64,000 nt of DNA from Ichthyophis bannanicus (GCA_033557465.1 CM066039.1:49257788-49321787); one strand, 5' to 3'. Shown: positions 45,726 to 57,010, counted from the stretch's first letter. Program-made: numbers and translations. The notes: generated by a model not told the origin, from the letters alone.

Positions 45726-45780
45726 CCCGGAAATAAAAAAAAAAAAAAGAACCTGGCTGTTGAACCTGCTGCCGCGGCGG

Positions 45781-45947
45781 CAGCAGGAAGTGCCCCAGGG
45801 CCGCCCCGGCAGAGCCCTCCTGTCTCCATCCGCGTGGCTTACAGAGCCATGAAGGGAGAGTTTCTCATCTCCCTTCACGGCTCTGTAAAGCCGCGCTGAG
45901 GGAGACAGGAGGGATCTGCCGGAGCGGCCGCGGTGCACTTCCTGCTG
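45781..45947. repeat. Large hairpin 1 of the hAT element
   Basis: CAGCAGGAAGTGC pairs with GCACTTCCTGCTG at the outside, CCCTCCTGTCTCC with GGAGACAGGAGGG further in, and GAAGGGAGA with TCTCCCTTC at the loop GTTTCTCA. About 80-bp arms with few mismatches. Confidence 0.93.
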
Positions 45948-45988
45948 CAGTGGCAGTGGCTCCTCTCCTCGGGATTTTTTTTTTTGAT

Positions 45989-46325
45989 GGCCAGCAGCGG
46001 TAAACTCACCCTCGTTTTCCAGGCAGCCGCGGCTCCCTGCCTTGTAGAGAACCGCGGCTGTGCTGTGATTGCAGTTTTAAACAAAAACGAAACCGGTGTG
46101 GAGCCTTCCCACATCTGTGCAAGAGCCTGTGCAGCTTTGTCCCACCCCCAAAGGAAGTTACATGTAATTTCCTTTGGGGCGAGACAAAGCTGCACGGGGC
46201 CCCTCACGGAGGCGAGAAGGCTCCACACTGGTTTAGTTTCTATTTAAAACTGCAGTCACAGCATAGCGGAAGTTCTCTAAGAGGCAGGGAGCTGCGGCTG
46301 CCTGGAAAACGAGGGTGAGTTGGCC
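45989..46325. repeat. Large palindrome 2 of the hAT element
   Basis: The arms of about 165 bp meet at GAAGTTACATGTAATTTC (centre 46162/46163). Paired blocks include ACTCACCCTCGTTTTCCAGG vs CCTGGAAAACGAGGGTGAGT, and GTGTGGAGCCTTC vs GAAGGCTCCACAC. Essentially no spacer at the centre. Confidence 0.93.
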
Positions 46326-46479
46326 ACTGCCGAGAAGCAGACTCGGCAGCAACTTGTACACTTCTTTTTTTGGGATTTTTTTTTTTACTTTTGAAGGTGA
46401 AGTGAGGCGGCTGTTTTGGGGGCAGTTTTTGCCGCCCTCAAGACTTTGCTGCCTGAGACAGCCACCTCACCTTGCCTCA

Positions 46480-48046
46480 TTATAGAGCCACCCCTGGTGA
46501 GTTTGGAGGAGGAGAGAAGATGTGCAGTTTCCTCCTCTGTGATTTTAGAAAAAGGATAGAGGGTGGCAGGGGTTGAAAGAAGGATGTGAGAAGGAAGTTG
46601 GGGAAAGAGATTAGAGATAAGCTAGTGGAGAACTCAAGGTTAATCTTGTGAACCTTGTCATGGAAGTGGTTGGCCATAACCTGGTTAGAAAGTGAAGGAG
46701 TGGTTGAAGGCAGAGATGCTTTGAGGAGATAGTTGAGTGTGGCAAAGAGAGGGTGAGTGTTGGAGGCAAGAGAGTTTGTTAGATGGACATAGTACTCTTG
46801 CTTGGCAAGTGCAATAGCAGACTGGAATGAGATAAACAAGAATATGAAATGTATGAAGTCAGAATGGTCATGGGATTTTAGCCAAAAGCACTCAGCACAG
46901 CAACATGGGAACATACGTAGCAGAGTCTGGAGGTCAGCCAAGGCTGAGATATGGTATGTCTTGCAGGATGTGGGAAGAGAGGAGCGAGAATGTCCAGAGC
47001 AGAGGAGAGTATAGTATTATAGGAAGAGACTGCCTCATTGACCAAATTAGATAACATAGTGAATGAGAGAGGAGATGAGATAGTGGTGGAGAAAGCACAA
47101 GGGTCAATAGTCTGTAGATTTTTAATGTGTTGGTGGAAAATTGATCAGACTGTGAAGGAAGGTGATTAAGTGTGAACGTTAACAGATGATGGTCAGATAG
47201 GGCAAGAATTGAAGTGGGGAAGCTTTAGAGTGAGCAGTTGCAGAAAAAGACAAGGTTGAGGTAGTGGCCATACTGGTGAGAAAGGGGGTAGAACATAGCT
47301 GGAGGTTGACCAAGGAAGTTAAAGCAAGGAGTTTTGAGGCATAAGAGTCAGAGGGGTCATCAACATGAATGTTAAAATCTCTGAGAATGAGGGAAGGGGA
47401 AGATGGTTCAAGAAAGAAAGAAAGCCAGGAATCAAAGTCAATTAGAAAAGAAGAGGTGGACTTGTCAGGGGATCAATAGATGACAACTATCCAAACAAGT
47501 CATGGCATGAATAGCAGATGGAGTGGATGTCAAAGGAAGAAAATAATGAGTGAGGTGGAAGAAGGAGCTGAAACCTACAGGAAAGAAAGAGTAGCAGCCC
47601 GACTCCACTGCCACGGACAGATGGGTGACTTGTATGGGAGAAGTGGAAGCCTCAATGACAGAGGACAGCAACTGAAGAAGAGTCTTTAGGGAAAAGCCAA
47701 GAATAACATAGTAAGAAAATGCAAATCATATGATAAAGTGGTCATGAAGGCAGGCAAATTTGTTTAGATAGAACAGAAATTCCACAGAGTGAACAGGAAA
47801 GGGAGAGACAGGAGAGAGATGTGAATACAATCGAAGGGGGTTGAAGTTTGATCCACCCAGGTGGAGTGAGAGATGCCTTGGAGGGCCAGGATATACCCAG
47901 CTGAGAGAAGGGGAAAGAGCAGGAGAGTATGGAGAAGAGGAGGCATGGCAGTGACGAGGATAAGATGCTTTCAGAGAGAATGGAGATGACTGAATGAGAG
48001 GAAGAAAATGTTGAAGCTCAAGAGCAGATGATAGGATAGGAGACAA
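46480..48046 (-). pseudogene. L2 endonuclease-to-RT linker remnants
   Basis: 47465-48046 and 46480-46941 (minus) carry, in broken frames, LDFDSWLSFFL-type and LILRDFNIHVDD-type endonuclease text and the YVHLTNSLASNTHPLFATLN linker that has a clear match at 53797-53880. The last frame runs into the hAT element; the L2 part ends near 46505. Confidence 0.8.
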
Positions 48047-48074
48047 AATGGCTGGAGAGATGAGGAAAGTAGGG

Positions 48075-49385
48075 AATAGTAATGTGGACTTGAGGTTTGA
48101 AGTTGCTTGAATGAAGAAAAAAGATTGGAGAGAGTTTTTATTCTTCTAGAAGTTATCTATTGTATGTCTGGTCACATGGACCAGCTGTCCTATAAGCTTC
48201 TCAGTGGACACAGATACCTCTGCCTCATCCCAACAGTGATGTCATGTAACAGAGAAAAGAAGCTTACAAAACTTTGAAGGCACCATAGTCCATTTCTTTT
48301 TTGGGTGTATAGCCCAGCACCATCTGAGGTCTATTTTGTTTTGTTGTACGGTTATAGAAATGTTAGATAATCAGAAACAAATTCTCAAGATATGTTTGTG
48401 CCTAGAAACCAAACTGCTGTCAACGTTTACATTTGCTTTCACACCAGTTTGTGATCCCGTATGCTAAGACTCTACATGAAAGCAATGTCTTGTTTTCTAT
48501 TGCAAGATACTTAATCAGAAACAAAATTAAACAAATTACAGAAAATATTCACATAAAGCTAAGATGATAAATAAAACACCATTTTTTTTAGGCTTGCTAT
48601 AATTATTTGATATGTCCTGAAATTCAGTTTTATCTATTAACCATGTTCTCTTCAGCATGCATCGCCCCACTATCTACTACAATAAGCTCCAGTTGGCTAT
48701 AGACTTTGCAGAAATATGGACTTCAATGGAGATATTTTGAGGCAGGTGATGGCAGTAATTTTTAGGCTTTTGAAAGGAAATAAAAAAATGCAACAAAAAA
48801 GCCTTGTTTCATTTCATAAAAGGCATAGAATATTGTAAACAATCTGCATCATTTGCAAATAGTACATCCCGAAACTGAAATGAAATAAATGAACATCCCC
48901 CCACCCCCCCAAAGAAAAAAAACAGGAAGCTCCCCTGAAATGAAACCAACAAAAAATACCCCCTTAGTGTGCACAGTGCTACCTGATTCCTGAAGTTATT
49001 TATGTGAATGGTGAGCATGTGTCTGGCAGCATTAATGTCTGCTGCCCGCCACCTGGATCATAAGGCTAAAATGGACTTGCAGCAGATAACATTAAGGTAT
49101 GCCAGCCATTAGTAAATGACTCCTGTAATTAGGATAATAAAACTGCCCAGGAAGATCCAGAAAGCAGAGTTGGCTGGTGAAAAGGAAGGGTAGTTTTACA
49201 GGCCATTAACAGGGTAATTTTAGAACTGGCCACCCGTCTGTGGATGTGGCAGTGTATGGACAAAAAATAGGAATTTGAAAAGAGAACGTGCACTTCGACT
49301 TTCCTGTTGAAAATTGCTGCTTCCATGTGCATCTAGTGATGTCAGCACACGTGCATATTTATGCTTGCCCAAAGCAGGTGTAAAT
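48075..49385. other. No gene recognised
   Basis: AT-rich, with no frame above 70 codons that carries a domain. Confidence 0.5.
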
Positions 49386-49388
49386 ATA

Positions 49389-49590
49389 GGGCTCAATATT
49401 CAGAAGGCTTTATGCGGTTTGCAGGACCTGCAAACTCCCTAAACCCTAGCAATGCCAATATTCAGCGGCACTAACTGGATAGTGCCGCTGAATATATCCG
49501 CAGACCACCTTGGCACAATCTAGTTAGTGCCAAGGTGGCCCCAAGGCCTATCTGGTTAGTAACGATATTCACCCTCTCTGCACTGGAAAG
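49389..49590. repeat. Dispersed hairpin repeat with two perfect hairpins
   Basis: ATATTCAGCGGCACTA (49458-49473) pairs perfectly with TAGTGCCGCTGAATAT (49480-49495). CCACCTTGGCAC (49505-49516) pairs perfectly with GTGCCAAGGTGG (49527-49538). The region begins CAATATTCAG and ends ACGATATTCACC. Related copies at 40405, 55800, 56650 and 8817. Confidence 0.85.
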
Positions 49591-49677
49591 AGCAGCTCCT
49601 TTACAAGTCTTTGCTCCTAGCTTCTGGCTTGGGTCAGACATTTTACTGCTTGCTTGTTGTGAGTCTTGAGCTTGTCT

Positions 49678-49725
49678 GTCTATATATATCTATCTATATC
49701 TATATCTATATATATCTATATTTTA
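49678..49725. repeat. (CTATAT)n simple repeat
   Basis: Alternating TATATC/TATCTA units; the Ile/Tyr-rich frame over it is a shadow. Confidence 0.9.
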
Positions 49726-50160
49726 TCATTGCTAGTGTGTTTTCATCTTATCTGTATTTTTTGATAATATTGTTCAGCTCCCTGCTATCTTCAGGTGTCT
49801 GTCTCTTGCTCTTCCTCTGCCTTGTTTATTATCCCTCCCACCCCATCCCACCCCACCCCACAGCCCATCCACCCCCTGACTAACAGTCTCTTATAGCTGC
49901 CCTGTGCTCATTACCACTATTACTCACAAGTGCACCCTAATCCCCTGAGATCTCTCTCCTGCCTATCCTTCCTATATTTCTTCTGACTCCTACTCCCCTC
50001 TCCATTTCTTTCCTATGGCTCCACATCACTTTCTCTTCCTTTTGTTGACACTCCCTAGTCTTCTCCCCTCATTCCAACAACTTCAAGCTCCCTCTCCTTA
50101 TCACCCCCTCTTTACCATCCTCTTCTCCTATCATCTTGTCATTTACCCTATCATCCACTC

Positions 50161-50844
50161 TTGAGCTTCACCATTTTCTTCCTCTCATTCAGCCATCTCT
50201 CTGAAAGAACCTCATCCTCGTTACCGACGTGCTCCCTCTTCTCTGTCCTGCATTCTCCTTCTCCTACTTCTCCTGTCATCTGGAGATATCGGTCCCAATC
50301 CTGGCCTCCCCTAGACTTATGCCACACTCCCAGGATAGATCCACATGCAATTACTCAAATCTCATTCATATCCCTCTCCTTTCCCCCTCCTGTCCCTTTT
50401 TCATACACCTTATGGCATGCACAGTCTATTTCAATTAAGCTTGCCTTTACTCATTCTATTTCTAATAATCTGCATCTTCTTTCTCTAACTGAGACCTGGT
50501 TCCTTCCAGAAGACTCAGCTTCAGTCGCTGCCCTCTGTCATGGTGAAGTCTACTTCTTCCACGTACCTCACCCCATTGGCTGTGACGGTGGTATTGGGTT
50601 TCTTCTCTCTCATTCATGCCAATTTCAACCCTTCTTTCTGCCTCAGTCTCACTCCTTTCCCTCCTTTGAAGTACACCACTCCATCTGCCTTTTTACTCCA
50701 CTACTTCTCTGGATAGCTGTTATTTATCGACCACCTGACAAGCCCACCTCTACCTTTCTCACTGACTTCGACTCATGGCTTTCCTTCTTTCTGAATTCAT
50801 CTTCCCTCTCCCTTATTCTCGGGGATTTTAACATTCATTTCTGA
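50161..50844 (+). pseudogene. L2 endonuclease domain, longest open piece
   Basis: This 227-codon frame includes LHLLSLTETWFLPEDSAS (TETW motif of apurinic-type endonucleases), GCDGGIGFLLSHSCQFQP, VIYRPPDKPTSTFLTDFDSW and LILGDFNIHF (GDFN motif). These are the catalytic landmarks of LINE endonucleases. The first 90 residues are C/T-rich UTR read-through. A TGA at 50842 ends it before the SDH block. Confidence 0.85.
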
Positions 50845-51060
50845 TCTTTGTTTTAAAGCTCCTTTCTCTTACCTCATCAATCAACCTCCAGCTGGGCTCT
50901 ATTGCCCCCACTCATCAGCATAGCCACTGCCTCAACCTTGTCTTCTTCTCTAATTGCTTACCCTCAAACCTCTGTATCTCAGTTCTTCCATTATTTGACC
51001 ATCACCTGCTAAGTTTTACTCTTCATCACCCTCCACTTCAGTCTTGCTGGGCCCCTCCAA

Positions 51061-51243
51061 CGTTTTTATTTCTTTCTTTCTTTATTTAACATTTCTTATA
51101 TACCGCCTTTCATGATTTCAAGGTGGTTTACATTGAACAAACTGAAATTACATTAAACAGGGCATTATAACTTGGAGATAACTATTTTACAGGGAACGTG
51201 GGCAATGGAGGGTTAAGTGGCTTTCCTAAGACCACAAGGAGCT
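51061..51243 (-). mobile_element. SINE fragment inserted in L2 copy 1
   Basis: (AAAT)n-like start, then on the minus strand CTTAACCCTCCATTGCCCAC, AGTTATCTCCAAGTTATAAT, GTAAACCACCTTGAAATC. This is the body and tail of the SINE at 14511-14788, without its tRNA head. L2 copy 2 (53440-53475) gives the uninterrupted target. Confidence 0.92.
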
Positions 51244-51895
51244 TCCTGCTATTGACCTATCAGCTCTCTCCATAACTGTCTTATCACCTCTTTCCTCCTC
51301 TGTCATCTGAGTTTGTTAATGAGGCAGAATACTCCTTTAACACTGCACTCACCTCTGCCCTGGATGCTTTTGCTCCTCTCATGCCAAATCCAGTGAGATG
51401 TACTGTATCTCAGCCCTGGCTATCCTCAACTTCCCGTTACCTATGTTCCTGTGCCCACTCTACTGAGTGCATTTGGCTCAAATCCTGCACTCTTGTGGAC
51501 TTTCGACACTACAAATTCATGCTTGCCTCTTTGGAAGTCAGCCAGACTATTATGTCCATCTAATTAACTGTCTTGCCTCTGACCCTCGCTGTTGCTTTAC
51601 AAATCTCAACTCTCTCCTCAAGGTGCCTCCGCCTCTGACCCCATCTTTACTTTCTGCCCAGATTTTGGCTATTTCCATCACAAATTCCACAGGTTTACAC
51701 TCAAATTCTCCATGAGGTCGTCTTCATCCCCTCTTCTCCCTCTTTACTCCCAATTCCTCTCCTAAAACTCTGCCACCCTTTCTTCCCCTTCTAAGGTCTC
51801 TGAGGAGGAAACCACACGTCTTGTTTCCTCCTCCAAACTCACTACCTGCTCCTTTAATCCTATTCTCATTTATCTCCTAAGCTCCATCTTCTCCA

Positions 51896-52660
51896 TTGTC
51901 ATCCCTTCCATCAGTCATATTCTCAACCTATTGCGTTCCACTGCAACTGGTCCTGCAGCCTTCAAGCGTGTTGTGGTTACACTTGTCCTCAAGAAAACAT
52001 CCCTTGATCCTACTTGTCCTTCTAATTATTGATCAATCTCTCTCCTCCCCTTCAATTCTAAACTATTTGAACATGCATTTCACCATGGTTGCTTTGACTT
52101 TCTCTCTTCTCAAGCCCTTCTGGATCCATTGCAATCTGGCTTTCGTCCTCTACGTTCTTCTGAAACGGCTCTTGCCAAAGTCTCCAGTGGCTTGTTCCTG
52201 GCCAAATCCAAGGGCCTTGTCTCGATCCTCATCCATCTTTACCTTTCTGCTGCTTTTGACACTGTTGACCACCACCTTCTCCTCGATACCTTGTCCTTTG
52301 CTTGGTTTAAGGGCTCTGTTCCATCCTGGTTCTTATCTTTCCCACTGCACTTGTAGTGTTTGTTCTAGTGGATCCTCCTCTACTACTATCTCTCTCTCAG
52401 TTGGTGTACCCCAAGCTTCTGTCTTAGGTCCACTCCTTTTCTCTTTCTATACCCCGTCCCTTGATGCACTCATCTCCTCCCACGGTTTTTAGTACCATCT
52501 TTATGCTGATGACTTTCAGATCTACCTCTCTACACCTGAAATCTCTCCAGCAATCCAGGACTGTATCTCTGCCTGCCTATCTGACATCACTGCCTGGATG
52601 TTTTACCGCCATTTGAAATTGAGCATGGCCAAAACTGAGCTTCTTATCTGTCCCTTCAAT
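51896..52660 (+). pseudogene. L2 RT remnant, copy 1
   Basis: Frames alternate. [20 protein letters not shown] (block A) is in one frame, VPQASVLGPLLFSFYTPSLD (block B) in another, and HLYADDFQIYLSTP (YADD) after a TAG at 52490. Multiple lesions. Confidence 0.88.
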
Positions 52661-52765
52661 CTGTTCAAAATTCAGCTACATGGCTAATCTTCTGCCAGCC
52701 TAGTATGCTCATATAACTCCTTTTCTTAAGTTGCTTCATTGGTTCCTTATCCATTTCCATATACC

Positions 52766-55700
52766 CCTCCTCTCTCCCTTTCTCACGTGCCTTGTGGAAT
52801 GCACACTCCATCTCAAATAGACTTGCGTTTACTCGTGTTCTCTAAATCTCTAATGCTCTCCATCTCCTTGCTCTAACTGAGACCTGGCTCCTCCCAGAGA
52901 ACTCAGTTTCAGTCGCTGCTCTCTGTCATGGAGGCTATCAGTTCTCCTACATGCCTTGTCCCACTGGCTGTGGTGGTGATGTTGAGCTTCTACTCTCTCC
53001 TTCCTGTCAATTTCAATCCATCTTCTGCCTCATTCTCACTCCTTTCCCTCCTTTGAAGTCCACTTCATCTGGCTTTTTACTCCACTACCTCTCCGATTAG
53101 CTGTTATTTATTGATCCCCCGACAAGTCCACCTCTACCTTTCTCTCTGACTTTGAGTCATGGCTTTCCTTCTTTCTGGATTCATCTTCCTTATTCTCAGG
53201 GATTTTAACATTCCTGTTGATAACCTCTCTGACCTTTATGCTTTAAAGCTCCTTTCCCTTACTTCATCATTCCACCTCCAGCTTTGTCTAATGCTCCCAC
53301 TCACCATCAAGGCCACTGTCTTGACCTTGTATTCTTCTCTAATTGCTTACCCTCAAATTTCTGTACCTCATTTCTTCCCTTATCGGACCATCACCTGCTG
53401 AGCTTCACTCTTCATCACCTGCCACCTCAACCTCACTCTGTCTCCTCCAACCTCTTTAGAAGTCTTCATGCTATTGACCCTTTGGCTCTCTCCTCCACTG
53501 TCTCATCACCTCTTTCCTCCACTATGTCATCTGAATCTGTTTTATAGGCAGTAGCTGCCTATAACACTGCATTCTCCTCTGCTCTGGATGCTCTTACTCT
53601 GCCCATACTACATCCTGTGAGATGTACTGTACCTCAACCCTGGCTGTCTTCCTCTACCTGTTATCTATGTTTCTTGCCTGCTCAACTGAGCATGCTTAGC
53701 TCAAATCCTGCAAACTTGCAGACTTTCTACACTTCATATTCATGCTTGCCTCTTTCCAGTCAGCCATAGTTCTCACCAAACAAGACTACTGTCCATTTGA
53801 CTAATTCTTTTGCCTCTGAACTTAACCGTCTCTTTACAACTTTCAACTCTCTCATCAAGGTGCCTCTGTCTCTGACCCCTCCCTCCCTCCCTGTCCAAAC
53901 TCTGACTGACTACTTCCATAACAAAATTCACAAGATCACACTTGAATTCCCCATGAGGTCAGCTACTTCTCTTCCTCCCCCTCTTTAACCCAACTTCCCC
54001 CCTACCTCTGCTATCCTTTCTTTCTTTTCTATGATTTCTGAAGAGGAAATCACTCACCATCTTTCCTCATCCAAAACTCACTACCTGCTCCTCTGACCCT
54101 ATTCCCACCCATCTCCTTAGCTCCATCTCCTCCACCGTACTCCTTTCCATCTCAACATATTCTCAACCTATCACTCTCCACTGCAACTTTCCCTGCAGCC
54201 TTCAAGTATCTTGTGGTCACTCCTCTCCTCAAGAAACTGACACTAGACCTTATCTGAACTTCTAATTATTGACCCATCTCCCTTCTCCCCCTTCATTCAC
54301 TGCCATTGCCTCAACTTTCTCTCCTCTCAAACCCTTCTGGATCCTCTGCAATCTGGTTTTAGTCCTTTACATTCTACTGCAATGGCTTTTGCCAAAGTCT
54401 CTAGTGACCTGTTCCTGACAAAATCCAAGGGACTTTACTCAATCCTCATCCTTTTTGATCTTTCTGCTGCTTTTGACACTGTTGACCACAACCTTCTCCT
54501 TGATACCTTGTCCTTGCTTGGTTTTAAGGATCTGTGCTATCCTGGTTCTCTTCTTATCTCTCTCATCGCTCCTTCAGCACTTGTTCTGGTGGATTCTTCT
54601 CTACTGCTATCCCACTCTCTGTTGGTGTATCCCAAGGATCTGTTGTAGGTCCACTCCTTTTCTCTCTCTATACCCAGTCCCTTGGTGCACTCATTTCCTC
54701 CCACGGTTTTTAGTACCATCTTTATGCTGATGACTTTCAGATCTACCTCTCTAAACCTGACATCTCTCTGGCAATTCACGCCCAGATCTCTGCCTGCCTT
54801 TCTGACATTGCTGCTTGGATGTCTCACAACCACTTGAAATTGAACATGGCCAAAACATAGCTTCTTATTTTTCCTCCTAAACCCTCCTCTCCCCTTCCTT
54901 CTTTCTCAGTCTCTGTGGATAACTCTCTCCTCCTCTGTTTCTTCAGCTCGCAACCTTGTGGTCATCTTTGATTTCTCTCTCTCCATCTCTACACCTATCT
55001 AACTGATAGCTAAAACCTGCCGTTTCTTTATCTACAACATCAACAAAATCCACCCATTCCTTTCTGAATACACTACTAAGACACTTAGCCACTCTTTAGT
55101 AACCTCCCATCTTGACTATTCTAACTTACTCCTTGCTGGTCTCCCTCTGAATCATCTCTCTCCCCTTCAATCTATTCAAAAATCTGCTGTGCGGCTAATC
55201 TTCCACCAGCCTAATCATACTCATATTACCCCTCTTCTCAAGTCACTTCATTGGCTCCCTATCTGTTTCCACATCCAGTTCAAATGTCTCCTGCTGACCA
55301 ATAAGTGCATTCACTCTGAAGTTCCTCACTACCTTTCCTCTCTTATCTCTCCCTATACCCCTCCTCGGGAACTCTGCTCTTCTGTCAGATCCCTTCTATC
55401 TGTGCCCTTCTCTTCTACTGCCAACTCCAGACTTCAATCTTCCCACCATGCTGCTCCTTATGCCTGCAACAAACTACCTGAGTCAGTATGTCAGGCTTCA
55501 TCTCTGGCCCTTTTCAAATCCAGGCAAAAAACTCACATCTTCAAGGCCACTTTTGGACCCTGATCGGCTTAGTCTCCGGCTCTCCAACTTTGTGTTTCCT
55601 TACTACTCCCCTAGATGTATCCTTGTCCCCAGCTGTGGTGTTGTTTGTCTTGACTAGATTGTAAGCTCTGATAAGCAGGGGCCGCCTTTTACATGTGTCT

Positions 55701-55770
55701 GTACAGCGCTGCCTACGCCTTGTAAGCACCATACAAATGATCAGTAGTAGTAGTAATTGGACTGGCAAAC
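52766..55770 (+). mobile_element. L2 LINE copy 2
   Basis: Begins near the endonuclease with LTETWLLPENSVSVAALCHG, follows the copy-1 order, and reaches the L2 3' end: TTGTAAGCTCTGATAAGCAG, GTACAGCGCTGCCTACGCCT and a TAGTAGTAG tail (55747-55756). The two copies are in the same orientation with no unrelated spacer. Coding frames are broken many times. Confidence 0.9.
54382..55563 (+). pseudogene. L2 RT and C-terminal region, copy 2
   Basis: Remnants in order: [20 protein letters not shown] (block A), LYADDFQIYLSKPDISLAI (YADD box), LNMAKT with a stop, then the long open piece 55189-55563 with HTHITPLLKSLHWLPICFHI, PPRELCSSVRSLLSVPFSST and LPESVCQASSLALFKSRQKT. This is the ordinary C-terminus of L2 ORF2. 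Confidence 0.9.
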
Positions 55771-55789
55771 TACATAAAGCAAGGAGAGG

Positions 55790-56000
55790 TCAATGGTTTT
55801 CCTAACTTTATGCGGATCTTGCTATCCAGTTAGAGGATGAATATTGCCACTAAGCGGATAGCGGTCTGGTTACTGGCAAACCCGGATATCCAGTGCTGGA
55901 TTCTGGATAGGTTCTGGTACTGAATATCTGTTTTCATTTTCAGAGGTGGCGGCCAACTGCTTTAAAAATGCTGACCGCTGCTACTGGATATTGACCTGAT
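55790..56000. repeat. Dispersed GAATATC repeat copy
   Basis: GATGAATATTGCCACTAAGC, AACCCGGATATCCAGTGCTG and ACTGAATATCTG resemble the repeats at 40405 and 49389. Confidence 0.6.
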
Positions 56001-56645
56001 GGACTTGTGTCTATACTGCGATTTAAACATATACTTCGAATTTTCCAAACATAGAAAAAGAAAAATGCTGGCAAATAAAGACACTATGCCCTATTCTGAC
56101 CCTCACCGTGATAATGACAATGTCCCACCAGTTCCCAGCTTCCTTGCGAACTCCGTCATGCTCCGTCTGCCTCACATGCAAACTCTCTGTGTTAAAACAA
56201 ACTGCTGGAGGGAAGGGAGCACTTGCTGGAAGCTGGTAGAAAGGAAGATAGATTATCAAATATTTATGCAAAAATTGTATCTAGCTGCTTCTCCCCTTTT
56301 CTTTTTGGTGCTTGATAAGATGAGACTAACAGTGTGGGCGCTACAGAGTTTCCATCATCCCTCTGCTTTGGAAAGGTCTGTCTCCATTTAACAAAAAGAC
56401 GTTTAATATTTAATCCTTACCTAGAGCAAAATGGCCTTAAGTGTGTAAGTAATCCTCCTGCCGATGACCTTTCTTGCCCTCTCCCTTGTACTAGTGACCA
56501 AAGCTTAGCTGGAATGGCAGCTATGTATGTCCCAATGCACTGAGCATCATTCCATGCTGGCTTTGCAATCTATACCCAGGAGCACACAGCTGAATACCTT
56601 TTCTACGTCGCTTGTGGTATTGAGAAAGAATATTACATAGAGGAC
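56001..56645. other. No supported gene
   Basis: A 130-codon + frame (55999-56391) shows no recognised domain. Confidence 0.4.
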
Positions 56646-56649
56646 TATA

Positions 56650-57010
56650 TACTAAACTGTAAGGGGGTATTCCGTGGCAGTGGTTAGTCCTTGCAAAGCG
56701 GCTAGCCGTCATTGCTGAGCTTTAAACCTGGACATTCAATGCCAGGGCCCTTTATTCGGGTTGGCCAGATAGAGCTTCAGCTAACCGGGCTGTGACGACA
56801 ATCAGCCACGGCCCGGTTAGCTATGGCGGTGAAAGTTAGGCGAGCCTTTCAGGTGCCATGGGATAGCTGGGCAGTGGCTGAATATCGCCACTAGCCGATT
56901 ATTCTTGGGTGCTGCCTCGGCTCTGCCTCCGAAATGCCCAGATGCCAGTCGGCTGGCATCGGGGATATTCGGCAGCACTGACCACGTTAGAGCCACTGAA
57001 TAGCCCAATT
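56650..57010. repeat. Dispersed GAATATC repeat with AGCTAACCGGGC hairpin
   Basis: AGCTAACCGGGC (56779-56790) and GCCCGGTTAGCT (56811-56822) form a perfect 12-bp stem. TGGCTGAATATCGCCACTAG follows at 56876. Related to 8817-8870. Confidence 0.75.

Larger units (their letters stand above)
43487..46496. mobile_element. Non-autonomous hAT element (3.0 kb) inside L2
   Basis: TIRs CAGGGGTGGCTC and GAGCCACCCCTG are perfect. The 8-bp duplication GTGAGTTT is at 43479-43486 and 46497-46504. Subterminal CTGCTGCCTGAGG / GCTGCCTGAGACAGCC pair less strictly. No transposase frame of any length; the interior holds a nested MITE, a C-rich minisatellite and two very large palindromes. It interrupts the minus-strand L2. 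Confidence 0.95.
41695..48070 (-). mobile_element. L2 LINE, interrupted twice, inactive
   Basis: On the minus strand, coding remnants run from the endonuclease (48046-47465) through 46941-46505 into RT (43257-42766), then 42640-42365 and a 3' UTR at 41820-41695 that matches the L2 3' end at 55650-55760. Two later insertions split it: a hAT element (43487-46496) and a palindromic MITE (41830-41995). Without them about 3.2 kb of L2 remains, so nearly the whole element is represented. Many stops and frame changes. Confidence 0.9.
49880..52765 (+). mobile_element. L2 LINE copy 1 (3' part missing)
   Basis: 5' UTR-like C/T-rich text, then endonuclease (50470-50850), linker and RT up to 52640. It then jumps from AAAACTGAGCTTCTTATCTG to CCCTTCAATCTGTTCAAAA, skipping about 300 bp present in copy 2 (54870-55165). 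After TTGGTTCCTTATCCATTTCC the sequence passes directly into copy 2. A SINE lies at 51061-51243. Confidence 0.88.
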
